Positions 1 through 9,420 of a DNA stretch of 64,000 bases are shown in pieces (within the stretch, counting starts at the first letter, position 1; each line of letters begins with the position of its first letter). The stretch is from GCA-003244245 sp963823755 (GTDB lineage: Bacteria; Actinomycetota; Actinomycetes; Mycobacteriales; Pseudonocardiaceae): the NCBI GenBank assembly GCA_963823755.1, contig CAWGMP010000023.1, positions 124,001 through 188,000 on the forward strand, given 5' to 3'. The notes beneath the pieces are model-generated. The model had not been told where the DNA came from and did not search any database. It saw only the letters and a program-made list of their open reading frames with translations. Both the position numbers and the translations under genes were made by a program.

Positions 1-2
1 AG

Positions 3-1040
3 ATCCAACGCCTCCTGCGGGAGGGCGCCAGCGTCGGCCTGCACCTGGTCATCACCGGTGACCGCTCCCTGCTGTCCGGGCGGATGTCCACCCTGACCGA
101 CACCAAGCTGGTGTTCCGGCTGCCAGACCGCAGTGACTTCTCCCTGATCGGGATCAACCCGCGAAAGGTCGCCGACACGATGCCCCCTGGCCGGGGGCTG
201 CGAGCAGAATCCGGTGTGGAGACTCAGGTCGCATTGCTCGCCGAGGATGCCACCGGTCAGGGTCAAGCCGCGGCACTCGCCCGGATCGCGGCACGGGTGA
301 TAGAGCGCGACGCCAACCTGCCGGCCGGGTCGCGACCGTTCCGGGTCGACGTGCTGCCCACGCGGGTGGGCTTCGACCAGGCCTGGGAGCTGAGAGAGGC
401 CACTGGTCCGGCCGGGTCGATGTGGGCGCTGGTCGGGATCGGTGGGGACACGCTGCGCGCATACGGGCCGGACCTGGCTACCGGCACGCCGGCTTTCGTG
501 GTCGCCGGACCGCCGAGTTCCGGCCGCAGCACCGTGCTGTTGACCATGGCCCGGTCGCTGCTCCGCGCCGACATCGGCGTGATCGCCATCACCCCTCGGC
601 AATCGCCGCTGCAACGGTTAGCCAACGAGGGCGCCGCCGTGCTAGCGGGCCCCCAGCTGGCTACGGCGGACTTGACCGCAGCATTCGCCGCCGCGCCCCA
701 GCGGACTGCCGTCGTCATGGACGACGCCGAGCTGCTGCGCGACTGCCAGGCCGAGGGCGAGCTGCGTGGCCTGCTGCGGGTTGGAGCGGGCTCCGGGCGG
801 GCGCTGGTGATCGCCGGTGACGCCGAGCTCATCTGCGCCGGATTCTCCGGCTGGCAGGTCGAGATGAAAAAGGCCCGGCGTGGGCTCCTCCTTGCCCCGC
901 AGTCCCTCACCGAGGGTGACCTCATCGGTGTCCGGCCGCCACGCAGCGTCCTTGGCCAGCCGGTCCAACCCGGTCGCGGCCTACTCCACCTCGGTGATGG
1001 CGAACCGCGCACCGTCCAAGTCCCCTACGCAACCAACTGA
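3..1040 (+). CDS. eccC: FtsK/SpoIIIE-type ATPase, C-terminal part (EccC-like, type VII secretion)
   Basis: The frame is open from base 3, so the N-terminus lies outside the window. The visible 345 residues begin at the end of one FtsK/SpoIIIE ATPase domain (GLHLVITGDRSLLSGRM) and contain a further complete one. That domain has a P-loop GPPSSGRST, in which the usual Walker A lysine is arginine, and a Walker B-like stretch TAVVMDDAELL. In ESX/T7SS systems EccC is the membrane motor that recognises WXG100 substrates and has several tandem ATPase domains; C-terminal ones often have degenerate P-loops. The RHS toxin and WXG100 genes downstream fit this role. A different FtsK-like T7SS ATPase of Streptomyces type is possible; the missing N-terminus would decide. 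Confidence 0.8.
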   Translation: MQRLLREGASVGLHLVITGDRSLLSGRMSTLTDTKLVFRLPDRSDFSLIGINPRKVADTMPPGRGLRAESGVETQVALLAEDATGQGQAAALARIAARVIERDANLPAGSRPFRVDVLPTRVGFDQAWELREATGPAGSMWALVGIGGDTLRAYGPDLATGTPAFVVAGPPSSGRSTVLLTMARSLLRADIGVIAITPRQSPLQRLANEGAAVLAGPQLATADLTAAFAAAPQRTAVVMDDAELLRDCQAEGELRGLLRVGAGSGRALVIAGDAELICAGFSGWQVEMKKARRGLLLAPQSLTEGDLIGVRPPRSVLGQPVQPGRGLLHLGDGEPRTVQVPYATN

Positions 1041-1349
1041 CCAGCGCAGACTCTGAACCTCCCACCAGCGACCCTTTGAGTCTTCCGAGCGCCTATTCAT
1101 CCGTTCATCCTTGAAACAGTTTCCTTCCCAGCACCACTCTCGCCCGTGGTGTGACCGCGGTAGGCACAGCTGGCCGTGGGCGAGGTGATCGCGGATCGCT
1201 CAACACTCGGGGACAGTAGCTCGCCGTAGCGTTGCGGTCACCCACCGCCCCTCATCAGGGCTACGCACAGGCCCCAGGTTCTGGCAGGGCGACTATCTAT
1301 GACGCTGGGTCCAGGGTGCCTTCTGGCCGGTTCATCACCAGGTTGGCTG
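1041..1349. other. Convergent intergenic region, no gene seen
   Basis: This gap lies between the end of the EccC-like gene (+) and the end of the next gene (-). I see no convincing coding frame; the only ORF touching it (from 1232 on +) is antisense to the Pro/Thr-rich gene. No strong U-tailed terminator is visible. Confidence 0.5.
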
Positions 1350-2627
1350 TCAGCGGTGGTGTCGCCCACTGGAAGGAGACGTTGTGGTGGTTGTTGTCTC
1401 GCTGTCAGTGGTACCTGGCGTAGCGGTGGTTGGCGCCTTCTCAGTGGATGTCGCCACGGGCGGCGTCGTGGTTGTCGTGCCACCACTATCAGTGGACGGC
1501 GCGGCGGGTGAAGTAGTGGTCGTGGACACGCTACCGCACACCGGCAGCCCTGGCTCAGGCGCGTCGTCAGGTCCCCCGGCGAGGAACACGGTCGGGGTCC
1601 ACACTCCGAGGCTGCCGTTGCCCGCCCAGGCCCACCAATGGTTAGCACGTTGCCCGACGGAGTACGTCGACCCGTCTGACTGGCACAGGAACGGGTATCG
1701 ATTGGGCCGTAGGGAGGCGCGGGGATGGGTTGTTCCGGGTAGGTACGCGGGTGCGGTCTGAGCGATGGTGCAGGCGTAGTAGGTGCCGGTGCCCATCACG
1801 GCGCAACCGCCGGTGCCGGACACCGGCGGCCCACCTTGCTGCGATCTGGGAGCAGCGGGTGCGGGCCCCGCCAACGTGATCGCCGAAGCCGGGGAAGTCG
1901 TCGGTGTGCTTGAGGCCAGCGTGCTGGTCGGAGCAGTTGAGGTGCTGGTCGGGGCAGTTGAGGCACTGGTCGGGCTGCTCAAAGTGGTGGTCGGGTCGCT
2001 CGGGGTGGTGGTGGTCGGGTCGTTAGCGGTGGTCGTGGCGTCGTCGCTGCCAGGACCCTGACTGCCTCGGGTCGTGGTCGGTACGCTCGGCGTAGTGACA
2101 GGGGCGCTCGGTGTCGTGACCGGCGCACTCGGTGTCGTGGTGGGGGCCCCTTGTGGTGCAGGGATCCCCGGTGATGCAGGGGCCCTCGGTGGTGCAGGGG
2201 CCGGAGCGCTAGGGACGGCGGCCAAGCCACCGACCGGCGGCAACGCGCTGCCCTCAGGGGGCGGGGGGTTGCCCACCAGCGCCGAGGGCAGGGATGGTGG
2301 AACTCCCGCGTCGCGGTTCGCGCTGCTTCCAGCGGCCCGTTCAGTCAGCGTGGGAGGTCTCGACTTACTTGCCGATACCCCGTAGACGACCACCACGATC
2401 AGTAGGGCGGCCGCGACTACAGAGGCGACCGGCCACAAAAAACCGCGCAACGGATTGCGGGCCTCGTCTGAGGGGTCAGCGCCAACAGAGAGCGACCGCT
2501 CCTGCCGGCTGCGGCCACGCCTGTCCGTCAGCAGCTCGCGGTAGCTTCCCTCGTTCGGCTGGCCCTTGCCCCGAATTTCCCACCAGCGGCGACCCGACTC
2601 CCGCGGCTCGGTATGCTTCCCTGACAC
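1350..2627 (-). CDS. Membrane-anchored Pro/Thr-rich surface protein
   Basis: I chose the GTG at 2627 because a strong GGAGGAGGG Shine-Dalgarno sequence sits just upstream; the frame stays open further but without a site. The 425-residue product has a short charged cytoplasmic part, one transmembrane helix (FLWPVASVVAAALLIVVVVYG, about residues 70-90), and a long low-complexity exterior rich in Pro, Thr, Ser and Ala. Repeats of the type APVTTPS and DPTTTT are present. A small globular part with Cys residues follows (GGCAVMGTGTYYACTIA), then a second Thr-rich tail. No family is recognised. Its position next to T7SS genes suggests an envelope role, but that is inference. Confidence 0.75.
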   Translation of the reverse strand: MSGKHTEPRESGRRWWEIRGKGQPNEGSYRELLTDRRGRSRQERSLSVGADPSDEARNPLRGFLWPVASVVAAALLIVVVVYGVSASKSRPPTLTERAAGSSANRDAGVPPSLPSALVGNPPPPEGSALPPVGGLAAVPSAPAPAPPRAPASPGIPAPQGAPTTTPSAPVTTPSAPVTTPSVPTTTRGSQGPGSDDATTTANDPTTTTPSDPTTTLSSPTSASTAPTSTSTAPTSTLASSTPTTSPASAITLAGPAPAAPRSQQGGPPVSGTGGCAVMGTGTYYACTIAQTAPAYLPGTTHPRASLRPNRYPFLCQSDGSTYSVGQRANHWWAWAGNGSLGVWTPTVFLAGGPDDAPEPGLPVCGSVSTTTTSPAAPSTDSGGTTTTTPPVATSTEKAPTTATPGTTDSETTTTTTSPSSGRHHR

Positions 2628-2695
2628 TGCCCTCCTCCCCAGAGAACCGCTCCTTCGCGTCCAGCGTGCCCGCGCTGGCGCCGATACGCCACCCG

Positions 2696-3268
2696 CTAAC
2701 GTCTCACAGAGCGTGCCAGATCGTCGACCGATGCGGTCCAAATTCCGGCGGCGACCAGGTCGACAAAGGTCGTCGATGCAACAACCACTCCGTTGTCTAC
2801 TAACCAGCCGTAGGCGATGTGGTCGCGGATCTCCTCAATACCCGGTGACAGTGGTTCCCGGTAACGTTGCACTAACCGCACCGCGGGGCCAGCCGGTGTC
2901 TCGACGACCGACCGCTGGCGCGGACGCTCCAGCATCGCTTCAGGCACACACAGCTCGTCGCCCAGCGCCTCGAGGGTGAGCTCGGGTGGGGCGGGGAAAG
3001 TCCGCAGCCCTACCACGGTCACCACCGGCCCATCTGCGGCTGGGTAGAGCAGCAGCGCCACATCGACAGCGGCCGTGTCGAGCGTGCCGACGATCCGCGC
3101 AACGCTCGCCGTGATCATCTCGGCGCGGTGCGGATCGGGAGCGAGCCGCTGCGCCTCCCACCGCTGGCGGACGGTGGCCGCCGCCCATTCCCGCGGCGGT
3201 ACTTCCAGATCAACCTGCACCCAGTAGCTATCGGGATCGAGCCGAAGACCGGTCACGTCTGCCGCCAA
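2696..3268 (-). CDS. Hypothetical protein, T7SS-locus associated (paralogue of next gene)
   Basis: A 190-residue soluble protein with no signal peptide or transmembrane helix. It resembles the adjacent 206-residue protein in size, in a central valine-rich strand region (PVVTVVGLRTFP) and in a C-terminal acidic/hydrophobic segment ending in a basic tail (VDDLARSVRR). The two genes overlap by 16 bases, so they are probably translated together. Known function is not recognised; paired proteins of this kind are frequent near actinobacterial ESX genes (inference from context). ATG start at 3268. Confidence 0.7.
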   Translation of the reverse strand: MAADVTGLRLDPDSYWVQVDLEVPPREWAAATVRQRWEAQRLAPDPHRAEMITASVARIVGTLDTAAVDVALLLYPAADGPVVTVVGLRTFPAPPELTLEALGDELCVPEAMLERPRQRSVVETPAGPAVRLVQRYREPLSPGIEEIRDHIAYGWLVDNGVVVASTTFVDLVAAGIWTASVDDLARSVRR

Positions 3269-3873
3269 CGCAGCGACCCGGCGATCGCGTCGAACAACCC
3301 CACCATCGCATCAGCGATCGGATCGATCGGGGTGCTGAAGGACAGCAGCAGCATCTCCGTTGTGTTCGGCACCGGCACATAGACCTGCAGACGGGTGACC
3401 GCCAGGTCTCCTGTCGATATGCCGTCCTCGTCGGTAACCGCCTCTCGTCTCCGGACCCGTGCCGCCGACGCCCCCGCCACCTCCAGCACGCCTACCTCGT
3501 CTCCCGGCTGGTCTCCCAGTAGCTCCGCCAACTCGGTAGCAGGCAACGCCGTCCCGAACCCGATAGGCACCACCGTGACCAGACACGAAGCGGCCACCGG
3601 CAAACCGCGCATCAAATCAACATTCAGATACATCTCCACCGCACCGTTGGCGACCGCCCGCTCCACCAGCCGCATCAGCTCCTCATCCAACTCACGGCGC
3701 AGTGCGGCGACCCGATCACGCGGCAACGACGCCAACCGGCGGTCGAGCAGCGCCTTGACGGACTGCCCACGGTGCTCGTCCAGCGGAATGTGCCACCACC
3801 CCGGCGGCAACAACAACGACCACCCGACCGGCCCCGCCTTCCCATCGACACCGTTGGCGGACGTCCTGCTCAT
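3253..3873 (-). CDS. Hypothetical protein, T7SS-locus associated
   Basis: A 206-residue soluble protein with an N-terminal LLLPPGWWHIPLDEH motif, a helical middle region and a C-terminal segment (PIDPIADAMVGLFDAIAGSL). It overlaps the gene downstream by 16 bases, and its ATG overlaps the stop of the gene upstream (ATGA at 3870-3873), so it is part of one operon reading leftwards. It looks like a distant paralogue of its downstream neighbour. No catalytic motif is seen. Confidence 0.7.
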   Translation of the reverse strand: MSRTSANGVDGKAGPVGWSLLLPPGWWHIPLDEHRGQSVKALLDRRLASLPRDRVAALRRELDEELMRLVERAVANGAVEMYLNVDLMRGLPVAASCLVTVVPIGFGTALPATELAELLGDQPGDEVGVLEVAGASAARVRRREAVTDEDGISTGDLAVTRLQVYVPVPNTTEMLLLSFSTPIDPIADAMVGLFDAIAGSLRWRQT

Positions 3874-4178
3874 CGGTCGATTCTCCGTGGCCGAAGCGAT
3901 CCTGCCTCACGGGTGAAGCCGGGCTTGACTGGCTCTAACTTCGCCGTACGGTCCAATTGCTCAACTGCCCCGTCTCCTGCGTCGGGGTACACTTGCTGTG
4001 CCATTCGCGCCAGTTGCCCGACCACCTCGTTAGAGAGGGTCACAGGATTGACCACATGTTTCTCGGCGTTCACTGCCACTCCCACCTGGCCGTCCAGCCG
4101 CGACAGAAAAGTATACAATGAACCCGGAGTCTCCAACCAGTGCGAACCCGGACTCCCGGGATGCCCATTCGGTGCCAT
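3870..4178 (-). CDS. Small hypothetical protein of the T7SS/RHS operon
   Basis: I start this at the ATG at 4178, which follows a good GGAAGGAGG ribosome site; the frame is open 17 codons further up to 4229. The 102-residue product is hydrophilic with a conserved-looking core (GSLYTFLSRLDGQVGVAV) and a charged C-terminus. It is followed by a 4-base ATGA overlap with the next gene, which indicates translational coupling. No family is recognised. Confidence 0.6.
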   Translation of the reverse strand: MAPNGHPGSPGSHWLETPGSLYTFLSRLDGQVGVAVNAEKHVVNPVTLSNEVVGQLARMAQQVYPDAGDGAVEQLDRTAKLEPVKPGFTREAGSLRPRRIDR

Positions 4179-4228
4179 CGAGGCCTCCTTCCCCGAGAAA
4201 GCACTCGTTGGCAGGATCATCGACCGCA

Positions 4229-4543
4229 TTAACCTAGCTCATTAGCGACCGATGAATGATTCTCGGCGAACCACTTAAACGCGGCGAAGGCGCGTCCAAG
4301 TTCTCTGGGGCCGCACGCCGCAGTGAACTGCCGACCATCTGACATATAATGGAGCCAAACGCTGTCGGATTCATTCAGGCGCAGCCACTCCATGACATGG
4401 CCAGCGAGCTCGGTTTCTTCTAGGTTTACGGTGAGTAACCAGCCAGGGTTATCTAGAGTCGTTATTCGAATGCCAAACCCATGCTCCCAGTCGCCATCAC
4501 AATGGCTGACGTACCAATACTGCAGGTACTCTAACGGGCCCAC
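4229..4543 (-). CDS. Imm53-family immunity protein
   Basis: The 104-residue protein carries the Imm53 pattern: an aromatic N-terminus (LQYWYVSHCDGDWEHGFGI) followed by TLDNPGWLLTVNLEETEL. Imm53 proteins are intracellular antidotes to polymorphic toxins. Its ATG overlaps the last 13 bases of the RHS toxin gene, the usual order toxin then immunity, with coupled translation. It most probably neutralises the C-terminal toxin domain of the RHS protein by direct binding. The family call rests on motif recognition; the pairing is from position. Confidence 0.8.
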   Translation of the reverse strand: MGPLEYLQYWYVSHCDGDWEHGFGIRITTLDNPGWLLTVNLEETELAGHVMEWLRLNESDSVWLHYMSDGRQFTAACGPRELGRAFAAFKWFAENHSSVANELG

Positions 4544-7500
4544 TTGGGTAGCTCCAATTTCTCTGCGGGACGAACCCCACCGGGGATACCACGTCCCTGC
4601 GCATGTGGCGTCGGCACAGTTTGACCCGTAACCTTGTTGAAGTGGGGGTCACCGACGACGTCTACACGTTTCTCCATGATCCATGGTTTCGGATAATCCG
4701 GATATGGATTAGGTTTCCAAGTAGCATAATGTGTAACATTTCCATCAGCGTCCGTTTTGAACGTTGAATGTGGCCCGGTTGCGTTCGGATCCGGTTCCAA
4801 TCGGTACGATGTTGGCGCAAGCCCGAAGGGATCGATACTGTTCAGTGGGTTATGGACGTAGGCGTGGGGATTGGGCCCACCGCCGAGACTGAGGGGGTCG
4901 TTGCTTCCGTATCGACCACCAGCCGGATCGTAATATCGGTGGTAATTGTAATTGAGGCCAGTCTCAGGGTCGAAGTATTGGCCGGGGAAGCGCAGCGGAC
5001 AGGTCGTTCCATCGTCACCGTGAGCTACGACGACCGTACCCCACAGCGTGGTGCGCTGGTGCCAAGCCAAGTTACCGTCGGAGTTAACCATCTCAGTAGG
5101 TACGCCGACCAGGTCGGTGACGATCGCGTAGAACCGCTCGTCAACCCATTCCTGCGGGGCATCGGGCAGCGGGCCGCGCTCAGCTTGGGTTAGTGGACGG
5201 AAGCTGTCGGGTTCCCACTCCCACAGGGTGGTTCGGCCAGGGTCGTCCAGGCCGTCGGTGTGGGTCTGCTCAGCGAGGGCCACGCCGTGCCAAGTGAAGT
5301 CGACTTGCTCGGCGATGGTGTGCCCGTCAGCTGCGAGGCGTTGCTTAGAGATGCGGCGGCCGAAGAGGTCATAGCAATAGCGCCAATGCGTTCCGTCGGG
5401 AGTGGTGATGCCGATCAGGCGGTCGTTGGAGTCCCAGGTGTAGCGCCAGGTGCGGGGTTTGGCCGACAAGCGCTTCTGTTGGCGTATGGTGACCCGACCC
5501 TGGGTGTCGTGGCGGTAAAGCACATTGCCCGCGCGGCGGATCAAAGTTCCAAAGTACTCGCGCCGGCCCCGGGCGTCGGCATCCAGGGAACCGACCTGCA
5601 GTGCTGGCCCGGTCGCGTCGGTAATGTTGCCAGCCGGGTCGTAGGCGTAGCGTTCGGTCCACCCGGAGCCGTGAGCCGCAGTGACTTGGCCGGTTGAGTC
5701 GAGGTCGTATCGGCGGAGACCGGTGAGGTGGTCGTCGATGGTGGTGACGTAGCCGTCCGGACGGTAGCCGTAGGTCCGACGTTGCAACAGCCGCGCTTCC
5801 CGCGTGGACGCCGAAGAGCCGAGAGCCAGCCCCCCGGCGGTTAGGGTCTGGGAAGTTAGCCGGGCGTTGATGTCCCACGTCTGGGCGAGCACGGTGCCGC
5901 CGTCGAGGTAGCGTTCGACCTCGCGGCCAGCGGGGTCGTAGCTGAAGCGCAGGGTTCGCCCGGCAGTGTGTAACGTGACCGGCGCCTTGTCCGCACCGTA
6001 TTCCCAGATGCTTTCCGCACCAGAGGGTGTCCTGCGGTGAGTGCGCCGACCGAGAGCGTCGTAGGTGCAAGTGAGGGTGCGACCGTTGCAGGTCTCGGCT
6101 AGCACGCGCCCGACCGCGTCGCGGTCAAAGCTGACCTTGGCGTCGGTATTGTTCGCACGGACAATTCGGCCAGCACCATCATACTCGAACGTGGCGACGG
6201 CGTCACCGCAGTGCTGCTCAATCACGTTGCCGAGCGGGTCCCGGACGAAGTGGGTGGTCTGGCCAGCGCCATTGGTGCGCTCGATAAGCTGCCCAACGGC
6301 GTCGGGAACGTAGCTGAGGACGCGGCGGTTGAAGTCGGTCTCCCGGACAAGGTTGCCAGCCGGGTCGTATTCGTAGAGCCAGACGAGACCCTGTGGGTTG
6401 GTGACGCTCACTAGGCGTAGCTCAGTGTCGTAGCAGAACTCCAGACGCGCCCCGTCGGGGGCGATCTGTGCAGCAGGCAGATCGAATGGGCCGATTTCGG
6501 TTCGGGTGATCTGTCCAAGGGCGTCGATGTGCTCGACCAGATTGCCTTCGCCGTCGTAGGTCCAGTGCTCGGTCGCGCCGTCGGGCAGGGTGCGCGAGGC
6601 TAGTTTGCCCTCGGTGGTCCAGCAGAACTGGGTTACTCCTCCCATCGGGTCGGTGATGGCGATTACCCGACCGAAGCCGTCCCGGGCATACCGGGTGCTG
6701 GCTCCTAGCGGATCGGTGACGGCGATCGGCAGTCCCGCTGCATCGGTCTGCACCCGGCGTGCGTGGCCTAGGGCATCAGTAACTGCGGTGAGATGGCCGC
6801 GGTCGTCGTAGGTGTAACTGGTGGTCGCGCCCAGCGGGTCGGTGAGGGCCGTGAGGTTGCCGCGCTCGTCGTAGGTTTGCCTCCAAGTCGCTCCGCCTGG
6901 GTCGGTGACCGTGATCGGCAGGCACAGCTCGTTGTAGTCGGCGATCGTTCGGTTGCCGTCTGGGCGGATGATCTCGACGAGGTTACAGGCCTGGTCATAG
7001 ACGTATTGGGTGGTACGTCCGAGCGGATCGGTGCGGGCCAGTAGCCGGTCGTAGCGGTCCCATGTGGAGATGGTTGTGTGGCCCAGCGGGTCGACCTCGC
7101 GGATGACCTGACGCAGCTCGTTGAGATGGTAGGCGGTCGGGTGACCTAGGGAGTTGGTGTAGGTCGTGACTCGGTTGTTCAGGTCGTAGGTGAGGGTGCC
7201 GTTCATGTAGCCGCCGGAGCCTTCGGTGCGGACACAGCGGCCGGTCTGGTCGTAGATGTAGCGGTAGCCGACATCGTTGCGGTCTCGCCAACTGGTGAGC
7301 CGTCCGGCGGCGTCGTAGTCGAATCGCAGGGGGATGCCAGAGGAGTTGGTGACCTCGGTGAGCCGCCCACCCTGGTCGTAGCCGTAGCGAAGCAGCACGA
7401 CATCGGAGCTGTTGCCACTTCCGGCGTCGCGCAGGCGAAGGGCAGTGACTCGGCCGCCGGTGGTCTCCACACCGATCCGGTAGCCGCCAGAGTGGCGGAT

Positions 7501-8877
7501 TTCGGTGAGCGTTCCCCCGGAGTCGTAGTCGAAATCGATGCGGTGCCCGACCCGGTCGGTGACCGCTCGCAGCGGCAGCGCCTTCCGCCACGAGACGCCA
7601 GCCGCAGCGAAGTGCAGGGTGCGACCGCGCTGCGGATCGGTGATGGTGTAGCCGCCGTGCTCGGTACGGCTCAGCGGCCAGCGCGGTCCCTCCTCGGGCA
7701 GCACCGTCGCCTCAGCGACCGGGGTGGGGTAGACGAGCAGCATGCCGTCCTCGGCGGCGAAGTACACCCCGGTGTCCTCGACCTCCAAGCGCTGGTCCAG
7801 CGTCGAGGCCCACGAGTGACCAAACCAGCGGCCCACCCGGTAGGAAGAGAAGTGGGTCCTGGACAGCACGAGCGGCAACACGCCCGCCAACTCGACGTCG
7901 GTCTGGGTGAGCACCACTCTGCCAGTGGCGACATCGATCGGATCGCCGCACTTGGCCAGCGCTTCGCTTTCGTCGGCTACCCCTGCCGCCTCTCCTTCAA
8001 CAGCCTTCCCAGCCTTCAACGCCATACCGGCCTTGGCCCCGAAACCCAACGTGACTACGGCGAAGAGGTCGACGGCGACGTCGAACCAGGAGCCGTCGCC
8101 GGACAGGGCGAGCATGAGATTGCAGACCAGCGCCACCCCGGAGGCCAGCGCGGCCAGCCCGAGCAAGACTGGGGACAGGAAGTCCAGGACGGGGATCCAG
8201 GAGATCGCCAGCGCGATCGTGCTCAGGATGGTGGCCACCAACTCGGCGATCTTGGCGATCGCTTTGAGGAGGTCGGCGTGCTCGTGGACCCAGTTCTTGA
8301 ACTTGTCCCACCAGGAGTCTTTGAGGTCGTCGTTGTTGATGCTGTCGCCGATCGCCCGCGCGGCCCGCCCGGCCTGCTCATCGCGGTGATCGGTGGCTTG
8401 GGACAGCTTGCGCTGGGCGGCTTGCAGGGCGCTGACGCCCCCGTCGTGGGCGCTCTGGCGATTGCGCTCGGCGGTCGCTTCGTCGGGGGTGGGGGGACCG
8501 GCGGCGGGGTGGGCCGGCGGCTGGTTGGCGTCGATGGTGGACTGGGCGGCCTTGGCGTCTGTCAGGGCGGTATCAGCCAGGGACTGGGCGTGGCGCAATT
8601 CAGGGGCGTAATTCTTCAGTGCGCCGCCGGCGGTGGCGTATCGGCCGTGAGCCTTATCCAGCTGGCCGGCCAGGTCAGAAGCAGAGTCAGCGAAGGTGCG
8701 CCCCGCGTCAGCGTCCCAACCGTCGGCGGTGGACAGCTTGCGCAGGTTCGCGGACTGACGAGTGATCTCGTCGGCCATGTCGGCCAAAGACTTCGCGACC
8801 CGTTCGATCTCATCCGGGTCACCTGGAACCGGATCGGAGCTGGCCAGCGGCGACCAATCGGTGGGCCGCCGGCTCAC
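4531..8877 (-). CDS. RHS-repeat polymorphic toxin, probable T7SS substrate
   Basis: A 1448-residue polymorphic toxin. Residues 15-190 are helical and WXG100/LXG-like, with a GW in a turn (about 52-53). Residues 205-275 are strongly hydrophobic and may cross or enter a membrane. A DUF6531-type segment starts near 310 (CGDPIDVATG), followed by many YD-type RHS repeats (about 430-1300) that form a toxin-enclosing shell in this family. The core ends at DPFGL; the last 94 residues are the variable toxin tip. The tip has HSTFK, a T-x-Y pattern, DPHFNKVTG and TPHAQG, resembling polymorphic toxin type 24 nucleases (moderate confidence). The gene overlaps the helical gene upstream (ATGA) and the Imm53 gene downstream. 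Confidence 0.92.
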   Translation of the reverse strand: MSRRPTDWSPLASSDPVPGDPDEIERVAKSLADMADEITRQSANLRKLSTADGWDADAGRTFADSASDLAGQLDKAHGRYATAGGALKNYAPELRHAQSLADTALTDAKAAQSTIDANQPPAHPAAGPPTPDEATAERNRQSAHDGGVSALQAAQRKLSQATDHRDEQAGRAARAIGDSINNDDLKDSWWDKFKNWVHEHADLLKAIAKIAELVATILSTIALAISWIPVLDFLSPVLLGLAALASGVALVCNLMLALSGDGSWFDVAVDLFAVVTLGFGAKAGMALKAGKAVEGEAAGVADESEALAKCGDPIDVATGRVVLTQTDVELAGVLPLVLSRTHFSSYRVGRWFGHSWASTLDQRLEVEDTGVYFAAEDGMLLVYPTPVAEATVLPEEGPRWPLSRTEHGGYTITDPQRGRTLHFAAAGVSWRKALPLRAVTDRVGHRIDFDYDSGGTLTEIRHSGGYRIGVETTGGRVTALRLRDAGSGNSSDVVLLRYGYDQGGRLTEVTNSSGIPLRFDYDAAGRLTSWRDRNDVGYRYIYDQTGRCVRTEGSGGYMNGTLTYDLNNRVTTYTNSLGHPTAYHLNELRQVIREVDPLGHTTISTWDRYDRLLARTDPLGRTTQYVYDQACNLVEIIRPDGNRTIADYNELCLPITVTDPGGATWRQTYDERGNLTALTDPLGATTSYTYDDRGHLTAVTDALGHARRVQTDAAGLPIAVTDPLGASTRYARDGFGRVIAITDPMGGVTQFCWTTEGKLASRTLPDGATEHWTYDGEGNLVEHIDALGQITRTEIGPFDLPAAQIAPDGARLEFCYDTELRLVSVTNPQGLVWLYEYDPAGNLVRETDFNRRVLSYVPDAVGQLIERTNGAGQTTHFVRDPLGNVIEQHCGDAVATFEYDGAGRIVRANNTDAKVSFDRDAVGRVLAETCNGRTLTCTYDALGRRTHRRTPSGAESIWEYGADKAPVTLHTAGRTLRFSYDPAGREVERYLDGGTVLAQTWDINARLTSQTLTAGGLALGSSASTREARLLQRRTYGYRPDGYVTTIDDHLTGLRRYDLDSTGQVTAAHGSGWTERYAYDPAGNITDATGPALQVGSLDADARGRREYFGTLIRRAGNVLYRHDTQGRVTIRQQKRLSAKPRTWRYTWDSNDRLIGITTPDGTHWRYCYDLFGRRISKQRLAADGHTIAEQVDFTWHGVALAEQTHTDGLDDPGRTTLWEWEPDSFRPLTQAERGPLPDAPQEWVDERFYAIVTDLVGVPTEMVNSDGNLAWHQRTTLWGTVVVAHGDDGTTCPLRFPGQYFDPETGLNYNYHRYYDPAGGRYGSNDPLSLGGGPNPHAYVHNPLNSIDPFGLAPTSYRLEPDPNATGPHSTFKTDADGNVTHYATWKPNPYPDYPKPWIMEKRVDVVGDPHFNKVTGQTVPTPHAQGRGIPGGVRPAEKLELPKWAR

Positions 8878-9236
8878 GAGGCCTTCCTCGCGCTGCCTGA
8901 TGAGGAGTGCTTTGTCAGCTCCTTGGCCAACTCGGTGTCGGTATGCTCATAGGCATCAGCGCTCTCGGCGGCCATCTTCTGATGAGCCTCCACCGCCGAG
9001 ACCAGCTTGCCGCGATGGATCTTCCAGTTGTCGACGAACTCATCCATAGCGTGGGATATCCCACCGAGACCGAGCACCTCGGCGCCAGGCTTGCTGGCCT
9101 CAGCACCCGCAAGGACATCCTTGATCCGCCCAAGCCCCTCGGCAGTTGCCCGAATCAACGCCACATCAACCTTGAGATGGTCGCTCAACGACTCCCCCAA
9201 CCACTCTACCCAGGGCCGCATACAGCCGACGAGCAT
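8874..9236 (-). CDS. Small helical T7SS-type partner of the RHS toxin
   Basis: A 120-residue, almost entirely helical protein without membrane segment, similar in size and character to ESX secretion-associated or WXG100-like proteins (core VDVALIRATAEGLGRIKDVL, then a helix with HRGKLVSAVEAHQKMAAE). Its stop overlaps the RHS start by 4 bases. In T7SS toxin loci, such small genes directly upstream encode targeting or chaperone partners that co-secrete with the toxin; this role is inferred. The start is uncertain: the ATG at 9236, an ATG five codons on, or a TTG inside GGGGGAGTCGTTG are all possible. Confidence 0.65.
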   Translation of the reverse strand: MLVGCMRPWVEWLGESLSDHLKVDVALIRATAEGLGRIKDVLAGAEASKPGAEVLGLGGISHAMDEFVDNWKIHRGKLVSAVEAHQKMAAESADAYEHTDTELAKELTKHSSSGSARKAS

Positions 9237-9420
9237 ACCGTGCCCCGATCGACGAACTGGACCTCTTTTATGCCATAGTCAAAAGCCGCGCCACCCGGGC
9301 AGACCGGTCGGGTACCGTTGGGCAAGTCAATGATAGACCGCGGAGCGGGTTCGGCCCACCACTGCGGGTGTACCCGCCGTCACCGATCGTTCCGCGGCAC
9401 GCCGAGAGGGGAACACCAGC

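Noticed and set aside
7492..8952. 486-codon plus-strand ORF
   Set aside because: Complement of the RHS gene; Gly/Val-rich shadow without any domain.
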